Source: Dipteronia dyeriana
Lineage: Eukaryota; Streptophyta; Magnoliopsida; Sapindales; Sapindaceae
DNA length: 64,000 nucleotides
Direction of reading: 5' to 3'
NCBI GenBank assembly: GCA_032871835.1
Contig: CM065299.1
Coordinates: 186,001 to 250,000 of the forward strand
In this document: piece after piece, positions 1 through 11,908 of the stretch
Position numbering within the stretch: the stretch's first letter is position 1
Layout: every line of letters begins with the position of its first letter
Position numbers and translations under genes: made by a program
The notes under the pieces: model-generated
Seen by the model: only the letters and a program-made list of their open reading frames with translations
Told to the model about the DNA's origin: nothing
Database searches by the model: none

Positions 1-377
1 ACGACACCCACATCGAAATAAATGAGCCCGGAACTGGGTATGTCGACGCGGATTCCTTTGACCGGAAACCAAAGGAAGAGTTCCTGTGCGGTGATACCGG
101 ACAGGGCACCGATCTGACCGTAGCTGAGGACGCCGGAGACGTTCCTGTCGTAGTGCAACTCGCTCTCGAACTTGGCATTACAGGCCTGATCGAGAAACAC
201 CTCGAAACGCCCCGTTTCATCGACATTGAATTGGCTGATTCCCTTGGGAAGCAGACCCATCGGGAGGCCATGAAACCTGAGGATTTCGTAGATTGACTCT
301 GGCTCGGATTCGACCATTGTTAGAGCAGCCACCAATGACAGCAAGAGCAGGAGGAGCAACCTCACTCGAAGAATCAT
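1..377 (-). CDS. DUF538 family protein, 5' part
   Basis: The minus-strand frame from the ATG at 377 runs open to the window edge, about 125 codons. It starts with a hydrophobic Leu-rich signal peptide (MILRVRLLLLLLLSLVAAL), followed by SIYEILRFHGLPMGLLPKGI and later SGVLSYGQIGALSGITAQELF, which are the hallmark blocks of plant DUF538 proteins. The C-terminal end lies outside the window. Family members are small, secreted or endomembrane, and of unclear biochemical role; a relation to bactericidal/permeability-increasing proteins has been proposed. The start is the first ATG and is followed directly by the signal peptide. The assignment is firm at family level; I cannot name a specific paralogue. 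Confidence 0.9.
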   Translation of the reverse strand, partial: MILRVRLLLLLLLSLVAALTMVESEPESIYEILRFHGLPMGLLPKGISQFNVDETGRFEVFLDQACNAKFESELHYDRNVSGVLSYGQIGALSGITAQELFLWFPVKGIRVDIPSSGLIYFDVGV

Positions 378-1454
378 CGTAAAGATTGGTTTTTTCGGAG
401 AATGTGAAGATGGGAAGTGAAGAATTCGATTGAGATGTTTTAGGGTTTAAGGGGATTTAAAATGAGAGAAATTTTTGGAGAGTGGTGTGGTGACACTGTG
501 ACAGCTTGAGTACAGAGAGGATTTTTAGGAGAATGATCAATTATTGGTGGTGAACGTGGGGTCCTCCTCTCTTTCCAATTCAACTGCTCTGATCTAGCCA
601 CGTGTCAATATGCTAGTTGGGTGGATAAGATAATTTGCTTACCCGATCGTTGGATGAGTGTATTAATCATCTTAATTAATTACAAATCTCTTACTATTGT
701 AAACAAAATATTTGTTAATTAAAAAAACACCTAAAGTAGAAGGATGCAATAATTTAGGGATTTTTTTTAAAGAATATATATAGAAAATAGAGGAGGGAGG
801 GACATAAGCATGTGAAGGAGGAGGGACGTTGTGTGGTGTGATTATGATTTTGTCTTCACATTAATAATAATAAATTATTATTTGAGTCATTAATTATACT
901 ATACACACTGGTTTTCCATGTTTGATGTTTGTATCAATTATACTGTATTAATACGGTATGTCTCGGTATATATTGTATTGCTACACTAAACGAGGGTCGG
1001 GGCTATTATATCCATGTATTATTACTTATAAATAATTGTTGTATTTTTGTGAGAATAGTTTCAACAATCCTATCATTTCATCCAACAAACAAACCACCTC
1101 TTTCATACTCATCATGCTCCTACAAAATCAGAACATCGCATCAATATATTTTGTTCCATTTCATTGGTAAACACACAACATTGTAATTTCTATTGTCGTT
1201 TTGGAGAAACAACTTTTGAAGTAACACTGCAAATTCCGTACAAGAATAACAATTATTAGTGTAGTTACTATTTATAAGAGGTATACGTGTAATATAAGTC
1301 GGCACTTCTATGTACTTATATATTACACGTATATTATGAAACAATGTTGTCGATAAATATTAAATTTAAAAAGTAGATGAAGATGAGTGATTTGATTTTA
1401 TTGGATTCTTACTTAATACTTATAATTGAAATATAGGACTATGATACCTTGTAT
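378..1454. other. intergenic, upstream of the DUF538 gene
   Basis: AT-rich spacer holding the promoter and 5' UTR of the minus-strand DUF538 gene. Short open frames here have no coding character. No transposon ends were recognised before 1447. Confidence 0.6.
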
Positions 1455-2122
1455 CAGTGCCGGTCCTCACCTTTTAGAGACCCAAATTTATAGTTTTTTT
1501 AATATACATAAAGTGAGTCTTCTACGTGAGATTCTTCGTCATAAAATCTATGGATTTTAATGATTTTTTATCTGAATTTCTATAAGATTTACTTGTACAC
1601 AAAATTTGGAAACTTTTCAAGAACTACAACTATTTTTTCCCCTTTTTTTGGACTTATTTTTTATGCTTGATTTTCAATAAAATCTGAAGAAAAAAAAAAG
1701 TAAAATAAACTTATATCCGATATCAATTGTGTACAAATAATAATTGGAGCATATATATATTGAACAGAGATGTAAATGGACTGAACAGGATAAGAACAAC
1801 GATATAGAAAGACTAAGCTAAAAGCTGGATGGGTGGATCAATGAAAATTGAGAATGATAAAGTGATAACTAATAAGGCATTGAAAAAAATGTAGGATCTT
1901 CATCTGAAGAAAACATTGGTTTTTTTTTTTTTTAGAAATGTTTAGGCTTTTTAAATAACATATGTTTGGGTCATTATTTTTGTATAAGCTAAAAAATTTT
2001 ACTTTGACCATTTTTTATTTAAACCCCACAACATAACAACTCCAAACTAAGAATTTAGAGGCCCCTTTTAATCATAGGCCTTGTGCAGGTGCCCCTGGTG
2101 CCCTGCCCCAAGGTCGGTTCTG
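1455..2122. mobile_element. non-autonomous hAT-type element (MITE-like), 668 bp
   Basis: The element begins CAGTGCCGGTCCTCACC and its other end, read on the minus strand, begins CAGAACCGACCTTGGGG. These are imperfect terminal inverted repeats of the CAG...CCGG...CCT kind common in plant hAT elements. It is flanked by a perfect 8-bp direct repeat, CCTTGTAT, at 1447-1454 and 2123-2130, the size expected for hAT. The interior is AT-rich with no transposase frame, so it depended on another element for movement. Orientation cannot be set. Confidence 0.82.
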
Positions 2123-2668
2123 CCTTGTATAGTCAAGTTGAGAAAAGATTATATTAAAACTAGTGGGAATTTCAAAAAAATGATCACATCTGAAATTGAA
2201 ATTTTGTTTTTAGCCACATACGAAAATTTATTTGTTAATAACTATTTTTTGAGAAATTACTTTAATGCCCTCATATAAAAACCATCACTAAACACTTTCT
2301 TTTTTTATCTATCTCTCTCTCCCTCCTTTCCTCTCTCTCTCCCCTATCTCTCTCTCATGCCGGCGGTGTGGCGACGAATCGTCATCGGCGTCCTTATAGA
2401 GGCCGGCGAACCATCGCCGACCTCCTCTCTCTCTCACTGAACCTCTCTTTCTCTCTCCCCGCACCTCTATCTCTCTCTTTTCTCTCTCTTTCACTCACCT
2501 TTATTTCTCTCTCCTTTACTTTCACTCTCACACGTCGTCGAAGGCTTGCCGGAGTGTTGGTGTGTCGTCGCCTGGGCTTCACGACCGTCTAGCAATGCCA
2601 TCGAGCTCCTCCTCCGTCGGTGATTAGATCTGTAGAAAAAAAAAGGAAAGAAAATGAAACCTATAAAC

Positions 2669-2755
2669 CCAGAACATTTCAAGTTTTTACATTTCAATTT
2701 AGTCAAGATTTCAAGTTTCAATAATTCAATTTAGGTAAGATTTCAAGTTTTAAAA
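2669..2755. repeat. GATTTCAAGTTT-type short repeats, left of the gypsy element
   Basis: Repeated units built on ATTTCAAGTTT(CAA) lie at the inner end of the left arm of the Mutator-like element. The same motif resumes beyond the right LTR at 14595-14765, showing that one repeat array was split by the gypsy insertion. Confidence 0.7.
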
Positions 2756-2775
2756 TTTGAAAACGAAAAACTTAA

Positions 2776-3638
2776 TGTTAACGTTCGTTTCTGGATTTCG
2801 TCAGAAACACCAACAAGGATCGGATTTCAGCTAAAAATCAAAGAGGAGAGAAAGAAAGTAATAAGACACAAGTTTTACGTGGTAAAACTCCGGTGATCGG
2901 AGAAACATCCACGGGTGGTTACGTGATCCACCTAGCCAAAATCCAATATGAAGAAAGTAATTACAACCCTCGATCTCTCTTTCTCTCTTTGAATATTTTT
3001 TATGACTGTTGTATCTTCTCTCTTTTCTATATCTCTTTTTTATGAAATTATGGGTCTATTTATATGTTTATATAACCCTAATCTTCTTTGTACAAGTAAT
3101 AAAAGATATTTGTATTTAATTATGACTTTGGTTATTTGTTTGAAGTAGATTTGTCTTCTTTCCTGTTTTGGAAGCTGGTAATGAGATTAAATGCGATTCG
3201 TGTAGCATAGTCTGATTAGGACTTATTTCCTTATAAGAGTGTAGTCTTCTTGGAGAATCAGAAGTATTCTCGGAGGAGGAACCCTTTAGGCTTAACATTC
3301 TCTTCTTTAGAATCCTTTTTCAATAAGGAACCTTTTGATTTGACTTACGGACTACTCTCTAGGCTTCTTACTCGGTTATCCTGCTTATCCCGAGTATAAT
3401 GTGAGGTGTGCTGGTCCCGAATGACGTCTCATGACCCCAAGTGGAAAGTGTCTCACCCCGAGTAAGTTAAATCGTTTTAGCTGATCCCGAGTAGGTCTTG
3501 CCTTGATGCTTGTTTACTCGGGCTTCTCCTCCTTTATGATGCCTCGTAGGATGTTCCCTAAGTGCTTACTTAGGTGTCCATCTGGCAACTCTCTCTCTTG
3601 TTGATGACGTGTATGCTTGGTGAAATTCTCATACGACA
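2776..3638 (-). repeat. 3' LTR of the Tat element
   Basis: The LTR runs from TGTTAACG to ATACGACA on the plus strand. On the element strand the promoter side is at the high-coordinate end: two TGACGT-type (bZIP-like) motifs lie near 3420 and 3604, and TATAAA-like boxes near 3050-3080. It is followed at 3639-3648 by the polypurine tract (AAGGGGGTAT on the minus strand), which fixes this copy as the 3' LTR. A 60-codon frame at 3116-3298 recurs in the other LTR and has no recognisable product. Confidence 0.93.
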
Positions 3639-4116
3639 ATACCCCCTTAAAATATTTTTGCCGAGTAAATTTCATTTCGGGCAAGAGTATTTTAATCATC
3701 TTAACTTTTACTCGTGCCAGAATAGTCGTCTTGTCATAATGGTGACCCTGTAATTTCGATTCGCTTTATCACACGAGATATTTAATGATAGCAACGTTTT
3801 GAAATTCTGACGGTTGAGGGCTAGTTCCTGTTTTAACACGTGTCCCCAGTCTCTTCGCTTTTCAATATCATTTATGAGAAATGATTTTCGTGTCTCCTCA
3901 AAGCCGTATACGTCATCAAGCTTCATCATAAGTTTTTCCCGCCTCGAGGCCCTAGGGTTTCGTGTCTCTACCTCTTTAAATCCTTTGCCGAATTTGTGAT
4001 AATTCATTCTTAAGAGTTTTGAGAAAGAATTCTGTTAGTCCAGATTTCGCTACAGATCACTTTCTTCATCAAGGGTTTTTTGTTCCAGTATTCCATTCGA
4101 TTTAAGGTTAGTTTCG

Positions 4117-6910
4117 ATGGAACCTTTATCTCACCTTCGTCTTTGTAATATAGCTCTTGATGCTCTAAATCGTGGAGATTATCAGTTAGTTTCCTGTGTT
4201 CGAAGATTGTTGGGGGAAATTCCTTCTGGTGAACCTTCATTCTTAGAACTTGACGTTTCTGGGCTTTATCCTGATGTCGTTTTTAATCCTATAGCCAGTT
4301 CTGATTCATCTGTACTTCATCTAGTTCTGATTTTGACGTTTCTGACCACAGGGTATCTTTTCGAAGGATGGGTAAACATCAGAGCAAAAGTGAGGTTCAC
4401 AAGCACGGCTCAAGCAACGTTCAGATCAGGGAACAAGCTGTTAACGAGAATGATGTTGATGAGGTGTCTAGGGTGTCTCGTCTTTCATTTTATGATGCTC
4501 GCCCGAGTGGTTTTGATACTGAGCCGAATGTGGTCGGGCCAGCTGAAATAGAAAAATACCGCTCCCAATTCGACTTGCCCGACTCGGTCACTTTGGTTCC
4601 TACGGGGGATAGAGCAGCATGGAATCCTCCTGAGAGTATGGTCGCGATTTATGGATCAATGTTATGCTGTGGTGTCACAATTCCCTTTTAGCCATTTATT
4701 GCCTGGTTTTTGGCTGAAACAGGGAAAGCCCCAGCTCAGTTGGCCCTGAATAGTTATAAAGTTTTGATGTGCATGTGGCATATGTTCAGTAAGATGAACC
4801 TTTCGCCGCCTTCTCCAAATGAAATCAGGCATTTCTTTTCAATGAGACAAGTTAGCAAAACGGGGACTTATTTTCTTGCATCTACTCCATCGAATGGCTG
4901 GGTCCCTAAAGAAACAAATGTGAGTCGGGGGGTCGACACCTCTGACGACCCAAAAAAGAAGGGTTTTGTATGGGGATTCCCTACATCCAACAAGTTCTGG
5001 AAGAATAGTTGATTTTTCGCTGAAGGGGCTCTCGGGCTCTCGGGCTCAACGTCACTGTTGGATCTGGGAATTCCTGAATGGTGCTGAGTGTCCCCCGTTT
5101 CTTCTGTTCCTCCAAAGTGTGGAACAATAAAATAATTGATTATAGTGATGCTGAGCTGAAGAGGCTGACTCGGGCAGCTGTTCGTACTCTGGAGAAGAGG
5201 AGCAAGAGCTACATTTTTAAAGAGGAGGATTTGATAAAATTCGGCTTCTTCAGACAGATTTCGGGTCATCGCAGGCGATGTAAGTGTCCCGACGCCCTTT
5301 TTACTGTATTTTTCTGCTTTTTATTTTCTGATATGAATTTTTTTTTTAAGTGTTCGATACGGACGTCGTCAGCGATCTTCAGGCTCGCCAGGTAAAGTCG
5401 ATTCTGTAGGCGAGCAGAAAATAAGCTTCCCGTCAGGGCGATGAAGGTATTGCTCCGCCCGAGTCTGATGAGGAAACCGACATTGATGAGGAATAGATCC
5501 CTGAGTACGTTCATCAGAGTGCTCAGTCTTCCACTCAGGATCCTGTTGGTCCAAATGGCCAAAGTGAGCCGACTACATCCAACTGCCTGATAGTAGAGAG
5601 AGGCAATATGAAGGTCCGGGTGAAGAGCCTGTTGGACAGTTTGAAACTGGCGACGGTGAATATGTCTTTACGGATCAAGTGCCTGCGGGTGTCGACTTCT
5701 TTGAGTCTTTCCGGGACGATCTGCAGGAAGATCCTACTGCTGACCTTAACTTCCACCGTTCTCGGGGTGAGAAGCGAAAGGCAGTTAGTTCACCGACTCT
5801 TCCTCTTAAATTTCTTCGGGTAGTCTCATTCATCGACTCCAGCGATGAAGATGTTACAGATGAGATTGCTTCGAGTGTCGGTGTTGTAGCATCAGTAAAG
5901 GCGGTGGCCTCAAAACCGATCAAGGCTTCTTCTATCCCCGATGTTGGGAGTACGGGGGCTGAATCTTCGGGGGTGCCTTTAAATCCTTCTCCCTAGGATA
6001 TGCTACAGGAAATGTCCTCCAGCCGGGCTTTCATCGAGGAGGACCCTGGAGCGGCTTTAGAGATGGTTCACTGACCGAACGACTTCAAAACGTTTTCAAC
6101 GGTGCATCTTATGTAAGTTAATTCTGACTTCTTTATTGTTTTGCTTCTACCAGATTTCTGAATATATTCCTTTGCAGATGATGCCTGAATTTGTTGAGCT
6201 AATTCAGACGCAGTAACATCAACCCGATCAAATAAGGCGTCTAAATGCTCAACTAAAGGCGAGTGAGGAGGGTCGTGCTCGAGCTGAAAAAGCTTATCAG
6301 CAGGAGGTCGGTTCTGTATAAATATTCACCGACCACTGTCTAGCGAAGCAGATTGAAGTCGAGGAGAAGGCATTTCTGGCAGAGGAGAAGGTTGTATCAC
6401 TTCAAAACCTTCTGTCTTCTGCTGAAGAATCCATACTTAAGGCCGAGCAGAAGCGGAGCAGTTGAGATTGGTGTATGACCAAAAAATTGAAGATCTGGAG
6501 CGTCAAGCGTTGACAGTTGAATCCCTATCCCAAGAAGCCAGGTTGGAACTTGAAGTCCAATGGGTGGATCGTTTTAAAAGATCTCCTGCTTACGACGCCC
6601 TACTTCTTCAGGAATTTCAATGCGAGAAAGTTTCGACCGGAGAATTCTTCAAAGTTAGGAATATGGAGACCCGAGAAGGCTCGAGCTAATTGGGAGCTGT
6701 CAATCAAACATCACGTGGATCGGTCCTTGGAGTCTCTTCGGATTCAGATGAAGGAATGGAGAGCCTACTGCCGTAGTCAAGGCAAAGAGCCTCATCCCAT
6801 GCATTTAGAGATTCCGTCCGAGCATTCTCTCTCGACCTTCTACGCCAGTCAAGAGTCAGTCGAGAGTGTGGTCCCAAATGTCAGGCTGATCCCCGGGTGA
6901 GGATTACAAC
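4117..6910 (+). pseudogene. antisense additional ORF (aORF) of the Tat element, degenerate
   Basis: Between pol and the 3' LTR, coding-like sequence lies on the plus strand, opposite to gag-pol. It reads through several frames: MGKHQSKSEVHKHGSSNVQI from 4368, the block SYKVLMCMWHMFSKMNLSPP and WGFPTSNKFWKNSWFF at 4700-5020, then a charged region, then a helical, coiled-coil-like stretch at 6180-6480 (RRLNAQLKASEEGRARAEKA). This layout resembles the plant putative gypsy-type transposon domain (Pfam Transposase_28), carried antisense by Tat elements. It holds stops, frame changes and possibly introns. Its function in the family is unknown; the family call is from pattern memory. Confidence 0.68.
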
Positions 6911-7159
6911 CAGTGGATAGATGATACTGTCGACACTATCGTTTGGTCATCTAACGAAAGCCTGCTCCGTGAATACGAGATGATGCCAGACCCGAATATA
7001 GGCAAATGCTCGAAATCCTCACTGCCTTGACTTTTGTAAAATTGTGGAAGACTCCTTTGTATATTTATTATTATTATTTTGTAAGGTTCTTTGAACTGTA
7101 ACCATTCTTTTTAGAGAAATAAAATTATATTTTATTCTGAATTGAATGGTCTTAATCTG

Positions 7160-7485
7160 TTTATTGCTGATTGTTGCCGAGTGTTGCATTAAACTGACTG
7201 ATATTTGGGTAACTTAACAGAGTATCTTATTAAACCGATTGTTACCCAAATAACTTTAGATGCCAAGTATCTTATTAAACTGGCTTTCAATGTTCGGGTA
7301 ACTTAACTGAGTATCTTATTAAACCGGTTGTTACCCGAATGTCTTTAACTGTCAAGTATCTTATTAAACTAGCTCTTGAATGTTCGAGTGACTTAACCGA
7401 GTATCTTATTAAACCGGTTGTTGCCCGAATGACTTTATTTGCCAAGTATCTTATTAAACTGGCTCTTTATTATTAACCGAGTCAT
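7160..7485. repeat. 90-bp tandem repeat in the Tat element, about 3 copies
   Basis: The unit contains GAGTATCTTATTAAACCGGT and recurs at 7220, 7309 and 7399, a period of 89-90 bp. A half-unit, AAGTATCTTATTAAACTGGC, lies between each pair, suggesting an older 45-bp repeat. It sits between the antisense ORF and the end of pol. Tandem arrays in this non-coding part of Tat elements are known seeds of plant satellite DNA. Confidence 0.88.
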
Positions 7486-7994
7486 CTTAAAATAGGCAAG
7501 TTTACACTTGTGTTTCATACCCGGTTACTACCCGAACATTACATCAAGGCTCACCATGATCATATGTTCGAGTCCTTACGCAATACCAAGGACGTCTCCC
7601 CAGTTTTTATGCGAAAGGGTTTGCCGAATCGTTGTGCTCTTTTAAAAAATTGCTCAACACAACTACACATTTCACCGGAATTTCTCCTGATAGTGTCCCC
7701 GGGTATTTTTCCAGAGTCTGGTGCATCGGGTTTACCTTTTTGCTAAGGTCATTTTGACCATGCTCGGCTGACATGCTCCTACGAGCTTCTCCGCTCATTC
7801 GGGATTTGATGGTCCCGAGAATTCTATTTGCGTGTTCTTATTATCATGCTCTTCCATATGCTCTTATTATCATATGCTTCTTCTCGGGAATTCCCGAATA
7901 ATTTTTATTTATCACTGCAAAATCAACATACTTAAATTTCATAGCTAATATTTATCGCATCTAATAGCCCTGACTAAGAAAACAAAAAGGAAAA

Positions 7995-9229
7995 CAATTT
8001 AAGGATAGAAAATCTTTAGATATTGAGCGCTGCATGGTCGGGGTAAAACCCCTCCATTGGGTCGTGCAATCAAATATGCTCCATGGCCTGCTATTCCCTC
8101 GACCTTGTATGGGCCCTCCCATTTATCTGTCAGGGAACCTGCAACTTTATTTTTCGTGTTCAGTGATACCCTCCTGAGTACTAGGTCTCTAAGCTGGAAT
8201 TCCCTGATCCGAACACGAGACTTGTAGTGGCGAGCCACTCTTTGTTGATATATGTATTTCTTATTTGGGACTTCTCCCTTTTTTCTTCTAGCTCATCCAA
8301 ACTTTGTAGTAGCATATCAATATTCTGCTCTTCATCGTATAGCCTGATCCGGGGGGATGCATACGATGTTTTCACGGGGATGACAGCTTTTGTTTCGAAC
8401 GCTAAGGTGAACGGAGTTTCTCATATTGAAGTCCTTGCTGTCGTCTGGTATGCCCATAATACTTCAGGAAGCTTTTCAACCCAGCTTCCTTTTTTGGCAT
8501 CCAACTTTGCTTTGATGGTGTGCTTGATAATTTTATTTACTGCTTCTACCTGCCCGTTTGTTGAGGATGACCTGGTGTTGCATAGTAGTTAACAATCTGA
8601 TACTTCTCGCACAACTGTCTAAACTTTAGGTTATCAAACTGGGTGCCATTAACGGTGATTATAGTGTCCAAAACTCTGAACCTATAAAGTATGTTCTTAT
8701 TTACAAAATTTGTGGTGTTAGCTTCTGTGATATGCATCAGCGCTTCAGCTTCTACCCATTTTATGAAATAATCGACAGCTACTATGGCGTGCTTTGCTCC
8801 ACCACCTGTCCCAGCTGGCATTTGGCCGATCAGGTCTAGGCCCCACATGGCGAATGACCATAGGGCAATGAGGTTTCTGAGTTTTTTTGGGGGTTGTCGG
8901 ATATCGTTGGCAATCCTTTGATAGGTATTGTAACTTTTCGACCACTGTTGTGCATCTAAGAAAAGCGTAGGCCAATAATAGCCTTGCCCGAACACCTTAT
9001 GTGCTAGACTTCTACCCCCAGTGTGGTTTCCGTAAACTCCTCCGTGGATCTCTTGAAGTATTCGATGTGCATCTTCCTCCGGTACACATCTCTGGAGAGC
9101 TCGGGAAAACCCCTTTCTGTATAATTCTCCTCCGATCATGGTATACCTAGCTGATCGATACCTGATGCGCTTTGCTAGTACCGGGTCTTCCAGGAGCATG
9201 CCTTCTTTTAGGAACCTTCTCAGCTAGAC
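7995..9229 (-). pseudogene. integrase of the Tat element, key residues lost
   Basis: The N-terminal zinc domain reads HGGVYGNHTGGRSLAHK...QGYYWPT..., but the two Cys of the usual CxxCQR motif are both Tyr (YNTYQR). In the catalytic core the first Asp is kept (MWGLDLIGQMP), while the expected DNGTQF reads VNGTQF, so the second catalytic Asp is gone. A frameshift at about 8546 follows PGHPQQTG, and a stop interrupts the frame near 8420. The C-terminal part at 7999-8238 keeps WEGPYKVEGI. The integrase is certainly non-functional. Confidence 0.9.
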
Positions 9230-10357
9230 CATCCAACAGTCTTGCGGTGTTCGGACTTCTGAAATTTCCAAATGCTTCGGTTCAGCTGTACTCGGTTTAA
9301 GGAGGTGTGCGACCGGAATGGTATTTGATCTGATTGTGGTTGTTGCTAACGCTAATTTAGACAATGTGTCAGCCTTTTCATTTTCTTCCCTGGGGATCTG
9401 AGCGATCTTGTATTCTTTAAATTTTTGGAGGAGCTGTTTCGCGATGTCACGGTAGGCTATTATACTTTCATATTTGGCCTGGTACTCATCTATAACCTGG
9501 TTGACAACTACCTATGAATCGCTGAATATCTCAACTTCATTTGCCCCGAGAGCTATGCAGACTTTGAGTCCAGCTAACAATGCCTTGTACTCGGCTTGAT
9601 TATTGGTTGCTTTGAAATCAAATCTCATGGCACATTCAACATCATCTCCTTCTAGGGTGCGAACTACGATCCCTGGCCCACTGCCATGAGTGTTTGAAGA
9701 ACCATTAACATATAGTTTTCATGGGAAATTTTTATCCAACAGTCTTTTTGTTTCCAAGTTCGGTTCTGTGAACTCGGCTATGAAGTCTGCCACAACTTGT
9801 CCTTTGAGGGAGGTTCTGGGGACATAATGAATATCGAATTCACTTAGCTCGATTGCCCATTTGGTAAGTCTTCATGATATTTCCGGCTTTTGTAAAATTT
9901 GTCTTAATGGGCAATTGGTGAGAACCTGAATTGTATGGGCCTGAAAGTATGGTCTCAGCTTTTTTACTGCTGAAACCAATGCTAAGGCCATCTTCTCCGC
10001 CTGTGAGTACCTGGTCTCTGCCGGTAAGAGTGTCTTGCTGGTATAATACACTGGTTTCTACACTCCGTCTTCTGTTCTGGCTAAGACTGAACTTGCTGCG
10101 AGCTCGGTTATTGACAGATACAGTTGAAGTACTTCCCCTTTTTACCGCTTTTAGAGAACTGGTGTCTGTCCCAGATACTCTTTTATTTTTAAGAATGTCT
10201 GCTCGCACTCTTCATTCCACTCGAGTCATTTCCTTTTTTTGATTATTTTGAAAATGGGTGTGCACCTGTCTGTAGCCTTCGAGATGAATCTTCCCAAGGA
10301 AGCTAAACACCCCGTTAAGCGTTGTACTTCTTTCAATGTTTTTGGTGAGGTCATTTT
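9230..10357 (-). pseudogene. RNase H and second (dual) RNase H region of the Tat element
   Basis: Minus-strand translation across several stops gives Ty3-type RNase H (KPVYYTSKTLLPAETRYSQ, then ALALVSAVKKLRPYFQAH). After a linker comes a second RNase H of the archaeal-like kind: KLYVNGSSNTHGSGPG, ATNNQAEYKALLAGL and VEIFSDS followed by a stop at the usual Gln. The dual RNase H is a Tat-lineage mark. Multiple nonsense codons make it inactive. Confidence 0.82.
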
Positions 10358-11755
10358 TTACAAAGCCTGGATCTTCTCGGGATTAAGTTCGATTCCTCTT
10401 TGGTGGACTTGAAAACCCAAGAATCTCTCTGAAGGGACTCCGAATAAACATTTGTTCAGGTTTAATTTCATCTGGTATCTTCTTAGGACATCAAATGTCT
10501 CTCGGAGGTCCTGGGCATGCTCATCTACCGGGACACTTTTAGTCAGCATGTCATCGATGTACACTTCCATGTTCCTTCCTATTTGTAGAGTGAAGATTCT
10601 GTTGACTAACCTTTGATACGTAGCACCTGCATTCTTTAAGCCGAATGGCATTACTGTGTAACAATATAGACCCTGATCCATTGTGAAGGCTGTTTTTTCT
10701 TCATCGGCTTTGTTCATCTTGATCTGATTGTATCCCGAGTAGAAGTCCATGAAGCTGAGCAACTCGTGACCTGCTGTGACATCCACTAGCTGGTCTATCC
10801 TTGGAAGTGGGAAGCTATCCTTTGGGCATGCCTTGCTCAGATCCGTGAAATCTACGCACATCCACAATTGTCCATTTTTCTTTTGGACGAGGACTACGTT
10901 GGCTACCCACTGAGGATAGCTGACTTCTCTGATTGATCCATTTGCCAGTAGCTTTTCTACCTCTTGTTTGATTGCTCGACTCCTTTCAGGATTGAACGAT
11001 CTTCTATTTTGTGTTACTGGTTTTGCATTTGGGTCAACTGCGAGATGGTGGGATATTACTTGGGCATCTATTCCGACCATATCTTCGTGACTCCAAGCAA
11101 ACACAGCTTTGTACTCTCTAAGCAGACTGGTTAAGTCTTGCTTGACTTTTCCATCCAAGTTAGCCCCGATCTTGATTTTCTTATCCGGTTCGTCTTCTTT
11201 AAGCACTACTTCTTCAACAAATTCTGTTTTGGATTCATTCGAGTCCTCCCTCGAATCCAACTCGAATGACAATGACTCTTTACATTGATTTGGTTGCACT
11301 ATGGTGCACACTTGTTCAGCATCATGCTTGTCTTTGTATACTGATAGGTTTGCTCTTCGAGCGATCTCTTGGGATCCCTTGACTATCCCAACCCCTTGTT
11401 CTGTTAGGAACTTGATCATTAATGCATAAGTGGTCGTCACGGCCCTTGTTTTATTCAGGAATGGCCGACCCAATAATGTATTAAACGGCCAATTTTCCAA
11501 GTCAACTACCACGAAGTAGAGCAGGACAGTCCTCTGGCATGGCGCCGTTTCAATCTTCACGGGTAGTTTTACCGTCCCGAGTGACCTGACCTCTATCCCT
11601 CCAAACCCTCTTAATGGAGTATGGAAATGCTGTAAATCTTTTCGATCTAGTCTTAGCTGGTCGTATACGGCCAAGCTTAGGATGTCTGCTGAACTCCCAT
11701 TATCTACTAGAATTCTCCGGACTTCCCTATGGCCAATCCGGGCACTTATAACCAA
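10358..11755 (-). pseudogene. protease and reverse transcriptase of the Tat element
   Basis: This is the longest open segment of the element, 465 codons. Near its N-terminus RRILVDNGSSADILSLAVYD is the retropepsin active site in the DNGSS form seen in this lineage. The reverse transcriptase follows with WMCVDFTDLSKACPKDSFPL, then FMDFYSGYNQI and the catalytic MEVYIDDML. Upstream and downstream parts of pol are interrupted, so the segment is a piece of a dead polyprotein even though it is itself open. There is no host role. Confidence 0.93.
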
Positions 11756-11908
11756 AGCGTCATTAGGCCGAACATTGATGCCATGGGAATCTACCTCTAT
11801 AAAGACTATCGGGTCCCATTATTCCTTCACCCTTTTCGGGTCTAGCTCAACCGAGTTTACATCAAAGTTATTCCTTGCTTCAATTGCTTCTCTGATTTCC
11901 TGAGTTCG

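Noticed and set aside
7160..7485. CRISPR-like array
   Set aside because: Plant retrotransposon context, and units are contiguous diverged tandem copies without unique spacers.
8227..8592. Plus-strand frame of 121 codons
   Set aside because: Exact antisense of the gypsy integrase region; a shadow frame.
9840..10242. Two overlapping open frames on opposite strands
   Set aside because: Neither is the RNase H frame, which is readable in another minus-strand frame through stops.
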